In this document: positions 36,677 to 44,009 of the stretch, piece after piece
How the letters are laid out: each line of letters begins with the position of its first letter
How positions within the stretch are numbered: the stretch's first letter is position 1
Assembly: GCF_029525575.1 (NCBI RefSeq)
Contig: NZ_JAPDIA010000007.1
Span: 620,001 to 684,000 of the forward strand
Source: Cohnella rhizosphaerae
GTDB lineage: Bacteria > Bacillota > Bacilli > Paenibacillales > Paenibacillaceae
Direction of reading: 5' to 3'
Length of the DNA stretch: 64,000 nt
Notes under the pieces: model-generated
What the model saw: the letters and a program-made list of their open reading frames with translations, nothing else
The model's database searches: none
What the model was told of the DNA's origin: nothing
Program-made: the position numbers and the translations under genes

Positions 36677-37563
36677 TAGGCCTCTACCTCCCTGCGCTTG
36701 AAGATGGTGAGCTGGATGACGGTGATGATCAGGACGGCGACGAACAGGATGAGCGCCTTGGCGGTGCCGTAGCCGTACAGGTTGTTCGTGAAGGTGTCGC
36801 GGTAAATGTCGTACGCCACGCTGTACGTCGTGCCGCCCGGACCGCCCCCGGTGAGGGACAGGATGACGTCGAACACCTTGATCGAGTTGGTCAGCGCCAT
36901 GAAGACGGCGATCGTGATCGACGGCGCGAGCAGCGGCAGCGTCACGCTGAAGAAGCGGCGGACGGGGCCGGCGCCGTCCACGACGGCGGCTTCCTTGAGG
37001 TCGCCCGGCACGGACTGCAGGCCCGCGATGTAGATGACCAGATAGAACCCGATCGACTGCCAGATGGACACGAACAGCACGGAGATGAAGGCGAGTCCCG
37101 GCTCCCCGAGCCAGCTCATTTTGAAAATATGCCAGCCCGTGCTGCTGCCGAGCGACTCGAAGCCTTGCATAAAGATGAACTTCCAGATGAAGCCGACGAT
37201 GACGAGACTGAGAATGTACGGGATGAAAAAGGCCGCGCGCAGCCAGGTCTTCGACTTCAGCTTGGCGTCCAGGACGAGCGCCAGCAAAATGGCCAGCACG
37301 TTGATGAGCACGATATACAGCACGGCGTACTTGACCGTGAACCAGGCCGCGTTCGTGAAGTTGGCGTCGCCGGTGAAGATCTGTCTGAAGTTGTCCAGGC
37401 CGATGAACTTGGGATGTTTGGAAATGCCGTTCCACTTGGTCAGCGAATAGCGGACGGTCATGACGAACGGAATGTAAAAGGCGACGGCCACGCAGATCAG
37501 AACGGGCAGCGTGAACAGGCCGAACTCCATCTTGGAGCGCCATTTGCGGTAAAACGAGGCCAT
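36676..37563 (-). CDS. Sugar ABC transporter permease, MalF/MsmF type
   Basis: A 295-residue CUT1 permease, six helices, starting MASFYRKWRSKMEFGLFTLP. The EAA loop is DLKEAAVVDGAGPVRRFF then SVTLPLLAP, and GGPGGTTYSVAYDIYRDTF follows as in raffinose/melibiose-type systems. It is first in the two-gene minus-strand operon, with ribosome site AGAGGTG and a promoter at 37612-37668. With the GH36 enzyme at 44010 in the same locus, alpha-galactosides are the likely cargo. Confidence 0.95.
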   Translation of the reverse strand: MASFYRKWRSKMEFGLFTLPVLICVAVAFYIPFVMTVRYSLTKWNGISKHPKFIGLDNFRQIFTGDANFTNAAWFTVKYAVLYIVLINVLAILLALVLDAKLKSKTWLRAAFFIPYILSLVIVGFIWKFIFMQGFESLGSSTGWHIFKMSWLGEPGLAFISVLFVSIWQSIGFYLVIYIAGLQSVPGDLKEAAVVDGAGPVRRFFSVTLPLLAPSITIAVFMALTNSIKVFDVILSLTGGGPGGTTYSVAYDIYRDTFTNNLYGYGTAKALILFVAVLIITVIQLTIFKRREVEA

Positions 37564-37603
37564 AGCGGCACCTCTTCTCTCTTGTGGTGTGACGGGTTTA
37601 GGC

Positions 37604-37617
37604 TATAATGCATTATA
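37604..37617. promoter_or_regulatory. Palindromic shared -10 region of divergent promoters
   Basis: TATAATGCATTATA is a perfect 14-base palindrome holding a TATAAT on each strand. The minus-strand one would serve the permease operon, the plus-strand one the kinase gene, so the two promoters would face each other and compete. Confidence 0.55.
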
Positions 37618-37644
37618 AAACGGCGTCGAATACGTCCTAAATGG

Positions 37645-37668
37645 ATTTAAGTAATCACTTAAGGGTAA
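37645..37668 (-). promoter_or_regulatory. Predicted response-regulator site upstream of the permease operon
   Basis: Read on the minus strand this begins TTACCCTTAAGTGATTAC and ends CTTAAAT. It matches the site at 42457-42480 at 23 of 24 positions in the same orientation relative to its gene. It ends 27 bases before the -10 box and 81 bases before the ATG. Two CTTAA half-sites one helical turn apart suit an AraC-type regulator, presumably the YesN protein at 39791. Confidence 0.7.
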
Positions 37669-37695
37669 TAAGGTGAACTGGAACCGGAGGCGCTT

Positions 37696-39527
37696 ATGCA
37701 TATATTTCCGCAATGGCTGCGGCAGACGGGGCGCCGGCTGCGAGAGGCCCCGTCCCGCAGGCTGGTGAACAAGCTGATCTTGCTGTTCACCTCCATCATC
37801 ATTCTGATCGTCTCGAGCCTGACGTTCATCGCGTACAAGATCATCGAACGGGAATCCGTGGCGAACAGCATCGCGAGCAACCGGAGCAACCTGAAGCTGG
37901 TGAACCAGAACTACGCCAAGTATATGAGCGAGCTCGAACAGCTGTCGCTGCCGCAGATCGCCTACGATCCGCTCATGCGCGCCATCGAGCGCGAGGGCGA
38001 GGACTACGCCTCCCGGCTCTACCTGGAGGACTATTTGCGTTCGCTTTTTTACGCGAGATCCGACCTGCAGAGCATCTATTTGTACCTGGTCGACGAACGC
38101 AAGTATTTGTACGTGACCCGCGAGCGGTACAACGTGACGGTGCGCGCCGCCCTGGACGACGGCATCCCCGAGCAGGCCTGGTACAAACGGGCGATGGCGG
38201 ATTCGCACAACCGGGGCGTGCAGTCGCTGGTCCTCTCGCGCGAGACCGGGTACGGCACGGCGCCGGAGGGCGTGTACATGGCGTATCACCGGGTGCTGCG
38301 TTCGCTGAGGGACCGGCAGGCGCGCGCCGTCCTCAGCTTCTACGTGAACGATTCGGCCAAAAACGCGATCATGGCGGACATGCCCAAGACCGAGGGGGGA
38401 GCACGCCATTTTGCTGGATGCGGACGACACGCCGTTTCACGTCGACGATCCCGTGTTCTATTCGGCGGCAAGCCGACGACGAAGACTTCGTCCGCGCGCT
38501 CCACGCGGAGGAGGCGAAGGAAAGATTCAACTGGCAGGGACCGGACGGGCGTTATCTGGTCGTCGAAAACGTCGACGCGCGGGACGGCTGGCGGCTCGTC
38601 AAGCCCATTCCGTTCAGCGAGATCTACCGGACGGCGGTAGAGGCGCGGCGCATCAGTCTCTGGATCGGATTGGGTTTCCTCGTCGTCGCGGTGGGGCTCG
38701 TCATCCTGACCTCGAACGCGATCACGCGGCCGCTCAAGCGGCTGTCCAAGGAGATGAGCCGGTTCGGCGCGGGCGACTTCGAGACGGTGACCGAGGTGCG
38801 CGGGCGCGACGAGATCGCGTATTTGTCCAAGCACTTCAATCTCATGGCGCGGCGGACGAACGAGTTGATCAACGAACGGTACAAGATGAAGCTGACGGAG
38901 CAGAGCGCGATTCTGAAGGCGCTGGAGGCGGAGATCAATCCGCATTTTCTGTACAACGCGCTGCAGGCGATATCGACGAAGGCGCTCAAGAGCGGCAACG
39001 ACGACGTGGCGGACATGGTCGATGCGCTCGCCGGGACGCTGCGCTACTGCATCAGCGGCAAGGACGTCGTCTATCTGAATGAGGAGCTGAAGCACGTGGA
39101 AAGGTACATGATGCTGCAAAAGGCGAGATTCGGCAGTCGCGTCGTCATGACGTACGACATCGGGGAAGCGCTGCTACAGCTGTCGATTCCGAAGCTGTCG
39201 GTCCAGTCGCTCGTGGAGAACGCGATCAAGCATGGCGTCGAAAAGGTGCAGCGTCCGGTCGAGATCGCGGTGTCCGTCTATATGGAGGAAGACCGGGCGG
39301 TCATCGCCGTGCGCGACGACGGACCGGGCATCGCGCCGGATCGCCTGCGCGAGGTCCAGGCTTCCTTCGGGCAGGCCTGGGAGGACCGCAGCGGCGAGAG
39401 CATCGGCCTGCGCAATCTGGACGCGCGCCTGAAGCTGCTGTACGGCGGGGAAGCGGGCCTCGAGATCGAGGCGCTCGAAGCGGGCACGGAGCTGCGCATG
39501 CGTATTCCCGCGGGGGGATCGCGATGA
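37696..39527 (+). CDS. YesM-type sensor histidine kinase (two apparent frameshifts)
   Basis: About 609 residues: helix near 28-50, dCache-like sensing domain (55-305), second helix near 315-335, HAMP (335-390), His_kinase with His in EAEINPHFLYNALQAIST and HATPase with SLVENAIKHG and VRDDGPGIAP. The frame breaks at a six-G run near 38395 and near 38466 (GGCGG context); deleting one base at each restores EGEHAILLDADDTPFHV and QADDEDFVRALHAEEAK. The stop overlaps an ATG that opens a repeat-rich stretch before the regulator gene. It likely senses alpha-galactoside availability, judging from the locus. Confidence 0.9.
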
Positions 39528-39751
39528 GGGTCCGGATGCATGGCGGCGAGGGGCCGCAAAGGAGCGGGGGACCGGGGGCGGAACGCGGGGGACGCGGCAT
39601 GAGGATGAGAGTCGCAGGAGGCGGCGAGCGGCCGCGAAGGAGCAGGGGACCGGATGCGGAACGCAGAGCACGGGGCATGCGGATGAGAGTCGCAGGAGGC
39701 GGCGAACGGCCGCGAAGGATCAGGGAACCGGATGCGGAACGCAGGGCACGG
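39524..39751 (+). repeat. Three 78-bp in-frame repeats between kinase and regulator genes
   Basis: Copies at 39596 and 39674 are nearly identical (GMRMRVAGGGERPRR in translation) and a degenerate copy precedes them. The stretch stays open in the regulator's frame and its first ATG overlaps the kinase stop, so the regulator might carry an 89-residue Arg/Gly-rich extension. Confidence 0.8.
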
Positions 39752-39790
39752 GGCGCTGGGATGAGGAGCTCGAGGGGGGAGGCGGACGTC

Positions 39791-41605
39791 TTGTATAAAG
39801 CTTTGATCATTGACGACGAGGAGCCGACGCGCGAGGCGATCCGCATCCTGGGCGACTGGCCGCGCCACGGCATCGGCGAGGTGCTGGAGGCCGCGGACGG
39901 CCAGGAGGGGCTGGCGCTGTTGGAGCGGGAGCGGCCGGACCTCGTGCTGGTCGACATGAAAATGCCGGTCATGGACGGGCTCGCGTTCCTCCAAGTCGTC
40001 GAGCGGGATTATCCGGATCTGTTCACGATCGTGATCAGCGGCTACAACGACTTCGACTATACGCGCCAGGCGATCCGCGCGCGGGTCGTCGACTACCTGC
40101 TGAAGCCGGTCAACCGGGGCGACCTTAACCAGGCGCTCGCCAAAGCGGCGGGCGTTCTGGACGCCCGGCGGGACGCCAAGCGCGGCAATATCGACCGCGA
40201 TATCGCGCTCAACATGTCGCTGCCGAAGCTCAAGGAGAACATCTACTTGTCGCTGCTGGCGCGCACCTTCAGAGCCGGCAGCAGCGAGGCGTACCTGCGC
40301 CTGATCGGCGCGGACGATCCGGGGACGCGCTTCGGCGTAACCGTACTTCGATTGCTGAACCTGGACGCGGTCGCGGCCGGCCGGTTCAAGGGCGAGACCG
40401 CGCTCCTGCACTACGCGGCGGCCAACGTCGTCGGCGAATTCGCCGAGGCGGGCTTCCAGAGCTTCGGGCTGGCGAACCCGAAGCGGGACCGGGAGCTGAT
40501 CGTCATCCATGCGATGACGGGAGGTTATCCCGAGGATCTCGCGTTCCGCGCCGCGCACTTCGCGCGCAAGATCGCGCAGGGGCTGCACGATCTGTTCGGC
40601 CTCCGCACGGCGGCGGGACTGAGCGGGCCGGGCGTCGCGGTCGGCGGCTTGGCGGACGCCTATGACGCCGCTTCCGAGGCGGCGGACGGCGTCGATCTGT
40701 TCCGCGGCGACGCGCTTCAGCCGGCGGGGGCGGAGCGCAAGGACGCGGGATCAGAGCGTAGGGAGATGGGGGCGGAGCGTAAGGACGCGGGGGCAGAGCG
40801 TAGGGAGATGGGGGCGGAGCGCAAGGACGCGGGAGCAGAGCGTAAGGAGGCGGGAGCGGAGCGTAAGGAGGCGGGCGCGCCGGCCGTTTCTTTTGCAGTG
40901 CGCATGCCGCAGCTGCGCGCGGCAATCGAGGCGGGCAGCGCCGCGCAGGCGCGTACGGTCGTCCAGCAGCTGCTGGGAGGCGTGCGGGATCGGGGCCGCT
41001 TCAGCCTCAAGCAGGCGGATCGGCTGCTGGAGGAACTGCTCTTCCTGCTCGGCGAGGTGGCGCTCGAGCTGGGACTGCCGGCTGCCGGCACGGAGGGTCG
41101 CGGGGGCTCGGGCGGAGACGGCGGGGCTGCCGCCGTGGCGGGCATCCGCGGCGACGGGCCGCTGGGCGCGCTCGGACTGTCCGCGGACTATGCCGGCTTC
41201 GACGAGTACGAGATGCTGCTTTGCGGGATTTGCGAGCGGTACGCCGATCTGGCGCGCGCCGCGCTGTCGCCGGAGAGAGCGTTCGACGTGGGCGAGATCA
41301 AGCGCTACATCGAGCAGCATTACTTCGAGGACATCAAGATCTCCATGTTCACCGAGCGGTACTTCCTGAGCAGGGAATACCTGATGAAACTGTTCAAGCA
41401 GCACTACGGCTACGGCATCCACGAGTACGTGCAGAAGGTGCGAATGGACAAGGCCAAGGCGCTGCTCGACCGGCCGGAGCTGAAGATTCAGGAGATTTCC
41501 GAGATGCTCGGCTTCAAGGACAAGAACTACTTTTCCAAGGCGTTCCGCAACTACGTCGGGCTGTCGCCTACGGAATACCGGGCGCAGGGCGCTGGAGCGC
41601 CATAG
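39791..41605 (+). CDS. YesN-type AraC response regulator with heptapeptide-repeat insert
   Basis: 604 residues from TTG 39791, chosen because GGGGGAGG lies seven bases upstream and LYKALIIDDEE is the normal N-terminus; an ATG at 39524 overlapping the kinase stop would add 89 repeat residues. Receiver domain 1-120 (phospho-acceptor Asp in VLVDMKMPVMDG, Lys in LLKPVN), central region 140-470, and AraC helix-turn-helix pair at 500-600 (ISMFTERYFLSREYLMKLF, KIQEISEMLGFKDKNYFSKA). The central part holds seven copies of a GAERKDA-type heptapeptide. It is the probable activator of the permease and binding-protein promoters that share the 24-bp motif. Confidence 0.92.
   Translation: MYKALIIDDEEPTREAIRILGDWPRHGIGEVLEAADGQEGLALLERERPDLVLVDMKMPVMDGLAFLQVVERDYPDLFTIVISGYNDFDYTRQAIRARVVDYLLKPVNRGDLNQALAKAAGVLDARRDAKRGNIDRDIALNMSLPKLKENIYLSLLARTFRAGSSEAYLRLIGADDPGTRFGVTVLRLLNLDAVAAGRFKGETALLHYAAANVVGEFAEAGFQSFGLANPKRDRELIVIHAMTGGYPEDLAFRAAHFARKIAQGLHDLFGLRTAAGLSGPGVAVGGLADAYDAASEAADGVDLFRGDALQPAGAERKDAGSERREMGAERKDAGAERREMGAERKDAGAERKEAGAERKEAGAPAVSFAVRMPQLRAAIEAGSAAQARTVVQQLLGGVRDRGRFSLKQADRLLEELLFLLGEVALELGLPAAGTEGRGGSGGDGGAAAVAGIRGDGPLGALGLSADYAGFDEYEMLLCGICERYADLARAALSPERAFDVGEIKRYIEQHYFEDIKISMFTERYFLSREYLMKLFKQHYGYGIHEYVQKVRMDKAKALLDRPELKIQEISEMLGFKDKNYFSKAFRNYVGLSPTEYRAQGAGAP
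40727..40873 (+). repeat. Seven 21-bp repeats inside the YesN gene
   Basis: Encodes heptapeptides GAERKDA, GSERREM, GAERKDA, GAERREM, GAERKDA and twice GAERKEA. Charged and probably a flexible or helical linker. Confidence 0.9.
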
Positions 41606-41637
41606 GTTCGGGATTGGCGGGCGCGAGCCGCCCCTGA

Positions 41638-42326
41638 ACTCGCGGGACAGCCATCGTGCACAAAAAATGTGCACGAATCAACCGCGTCCCGCCGTGGCCG
41701 TCGCGAGGACAGCCATCGTGCACAAAAAATGTGCACGAATCAACCGCGTCCCGCCGCGGCTCTCGCGAGGACCGCCATCATGCACAATAAATGTGCACGA
41801 ATCTAACCGCGTCCTGCCGCGGCTGTCGCGAGGACAGCCATCGTGCACAATAAATGTGCACGAATCAACCGCGTCCCGTCGCGGCTCTCGCGAGGACCGC
41901 CATCGTGCACAATAAATGTGCACGAATCTAACCGCGTCCCGCCGCGGCTGTCGCGAGGATCGCCATCGTGCACAATAAATGTGCACGAATCAACCGCGTC
42001 CCGCCGCGGCCGTCGAGAGGACAGCCATCGTGCACAAAAAATGTGCACGAAACGAGCGCATCACGTCGCGGCCGTCGCGAGGGCTGCCATCGTGCACAAT
42101 AAATGTGCACGAATCAACCGCGTCCCGCCGCGGCCGTCGCGAGGATCGCCATCGTGCACAATAAATGTGCACGAATCAACCGCGTCCCGCCGCGGCCGTC
42201 GCGAGGACAGCCATCGTGCACAATAAATGTGCACGAATCAACCGCGTCCCGCCGCGGCCGTCGCGAGGACAGCCATCGTACACAATAATTGTGCACGAAT
42301 CAACCGCGTCCCGCCGCGGCTCTCGC
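41638..42326. repeat. Array of 11 palindrome-bearing 62-63-bp tandem repeats
   Basis: Eleven units start their palindrome at 41656, 41718, 41780, 41843, 41905, 41968, 42030, 42092, 42154, 42216 and 42278. Each has TCGTGCACA-(5)-TGTGCACGA, a nine-base inverted repeat with an A/T centre (ATAAA, AAAAA or ATAAT), followed by a GC-rich spacer with CCGCG / CGCGG. The spacing of 62-63 bases is close to six helical turns, so bound proteins would lie on one DNA face. It lies between the regulator and binding-protein genes. Open frames across it on both strands are by-products of the repetition. Confidence 0.95.
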
Positions 42327-42420
42327 CCCGACTCTGAGCAGTTCAGCCCCTTGAAGTCACCGCAACACCCTCCGACGAGCGCATGGTACAGGTGCGTATA
42401 ACTTTCCGTATTCGGGAGAA

Positions 42421-42462
42421 GGGTAAAAAAGCGAACCGCGGGCCAGGCCGCTTTTTTTACCC
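42421..42462 (+). terminator. Terminator ahead of the binding-protein promoter
   Basis: GGGTAAAAAAGCG / CGCTTTTTTTACCC arms with a GC-rich loop. It ends transcription from the regulator gene and repeat array, and its right arm overlaps the regulator site at 42457. Confidence 0.75.
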
Positions 42463-42480
42463 TTAAGAGATTACTTAAAT
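42457..42480 (+). promoter_or_regulatory. Predicted response-regulator site upstream of the solute-binding gene
   Basis: TTACCCTTAAGAGATTAC then TTAAAT; matches the permease-operon site (37668 to 37645, minus strand) at 23 of 24 positions. A -10-like TAATAT at 42507-42512 lies 26 bases further on, and the ATG 76 bases from the site end, almost the same geometry as at the permease operon (27 and 81). Confidence 0.7.
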
Positions 42481-42556
42481 GCATTGGGTTGCCGGCCTCG
42501 GTTCTTTAATATAAGCATCGTAGCGCAAAATCACTAACGAATCGGGGGCAACATAC

Positions 42557-43900
42557 ATGCTTAAAAAGATTGCGGGCGTATCCGTCAGCGCAGTGATGAT
42601 GGCCGGTCTGCTGGCCGCATGCGGCGGCAACAACGACAACAACGCGGCATCGAGCGGGTCGGCATCGGCCGGCGCTTCGGCAGGCTCGTCTGCGAGCGCA
42701 TCTGCGGGTACCTCTGACAAGCCGGTTACCATCAACATGTTCACGGCTTCGCCGGAGTACACGGACGCTTTTAACGCCTATATCGCCGAATACAAGAAGG
42801 TCAAGCCGAACGTCACGATCAACCTCGAGATCATGCAGTCCGACTACAACACGGTCCTGAAGTCCCGTATCGCTTCCGGCAATACGCCGGACGTCTTCCA
42901 GACGACGGCGGGCGGCGACATCGACACTTTCGCCGAGTACAGCGCGGACCTGACCAACGAACCGCTCGCGGCAGCGATGACCGACGCCGTTCGCAGCAAC
43001 ATGACGTCCAGCGACGGCAAAGTGCTGGGTCTGCCTGTCAAGGGCAACCTGTTCACGCTCATTTACAACAAGAAGCTGTTCGAGGAAGCAGGCATCACCG
43101 AAGTGCCAAAGACGACCGCTCAGCTCGACGACGCGATCGCCAAGCTCGAAGCCAAGGGCATCACGCCTTTCGCCAACGCCTACAAGGAATGGTGGACCTG
43201 GAAGCACGTGTTCCAACACTTCGTGGACGCCGCAGCGCAGGATTCGGGCACGGACGCCAAGACGCTGGTCGCCGACTTCATCGCCGGCAAGACGACGTTC
43301 AAGGATCATCCGGTGCTGGCCGACAACTTTTTCAAGTTCGTCGACACGACGATCGCGCACGGCACCGACAAGCCGCTTGAGCGCGACAGCAACGCCGAAG
43401 TCGGCGACTTCGCCGCAGGCAAGGCCGCCATCATGACCGGCAAGGGCGCTTGGGACGAAGAAGCGATCGAGAAGATCACGCCGGACATCCAGATCGGCAT
43501 CATGGGTTATCCGGTCAGCGACAAACCCGAGCAAGCGGTCATCATCACGGGCGCCGACCAGGCGCTTCGCATCAACAAGGATTCCAAGGTCGCCCGCGAG
43601 ACGATCGACTTCTTCAACTGGCTGTACACGTCCGACTACGGCAAGAGCTGGTTCTCGAACGTCGCGAAGGTCATCCCGCCGATCAAGGACGCCCCGCTGC
43701 CGGATCTGCAAATGCCGAAGGCGATGGACGAGATCCTCAAGACTGAGAAGTCCGGCGATCTGTCCGTCAACTACTCGCTCGATACGTTCCACCAGAAGTT
43801 CGGCGAGATCATGCAGGCGTATGTCGGCAAGAGCAAGACGAAGGACCAGGCAATCACCGAGATTCAGCAAGCCTGGACGCAGTTGGGCTCCGCTCAATAA
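42557..43900 (+). CDS. Extracellular solute-binding lipoprotein, CUT1 (MsmE/RafE-like)
   Basis: 447 residues with a lipoprotein signal (MLKKIAGVSVSAVMMAGLLAAC, given here as MLKKIAG to LLAAC; lipobox Cys at about 22), an Ala/Ser linker, and a family-1 binding fold: TINMFTASPEYTDAFNAYI, VKGNLFTLIYNKKLFEEAGI and GKAAIMTGKGAWDEE. It starts at ATG after GGGGGCAAC. It stands apart from its permeases (35843-37563) but shares their promoter motif, so the three probably form one importer. The neighbouring GH36 gene suggests an alpha-galactoside such as melibiose or raffinose. Confidence 0.93.
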   Translation: MLKKIAGVSVSAVMMAGLLAACGGNNDNNAASSGSASAGASAGSSASASAGTSDKPVTINMFTASPEYTDAFNAYIAEYKKVKPNVTINLEIMQSDYNTVLKSRIASGNTPDVFQTTAGGDIDTFAEYSADLTNEPLAAAMTDAVRSNMTSSDGKVLGLPVKGNLFTLIYNKKLFEEAGITEVPKTTAQLDDAIAKLEAKGITPFANAYKEWWTWKHVFQHFVDAAAQDSGTDAKTLVADFIAGKTTFKDHPVLADNFFKFVDTTIAHGTDKPLERDSNAEVGDFAAGKAAIMTGKGAWDEEAIEKITPDIQIGIMGYPVSDKPEQAVIITGADQALRINKDSKVARETIDFFNWLYTSDYGKSWFSNVAKVIPPIKDAPLPDLQMPKAMDEILKTEKSGDLSVNYSLDTFHQKFGEIMQAYVGKSKTKDQAITEIQQAWTQLGSAQ

Positions 43901-43941
43901 TCGAATTGGCGCCGAACGCCGCATAGACGGCATCCGACAGC

Positions 43942-43977
43942 AGCAGAACTCAGCCCTCCCGGGGACTGGGTTCTGCT
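43942..43977 (+). other. Hairpin between binding protein and alpha-galactosidase
   Basis: AGCAGAACTCAG / CTGGGTTCTGCT, followed by only a short T-rich segment. It may attenuate rather than stop transcription into the glycosidase gene. Confidence 0.6.
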
Positions 43978-44009
43978 CGTTTATGAACACCTGAGGGAGT
44001 GTGCCGAAA

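Noticed and set aside
41638..42326. Apparent CRISPR array or repeat-encoded protein
   Set aside because: Units are near-identical along their whole 62-63 bases, with no unique spacers and no cas genes; open frames on both strands follow from repetition of stop-free sequence.
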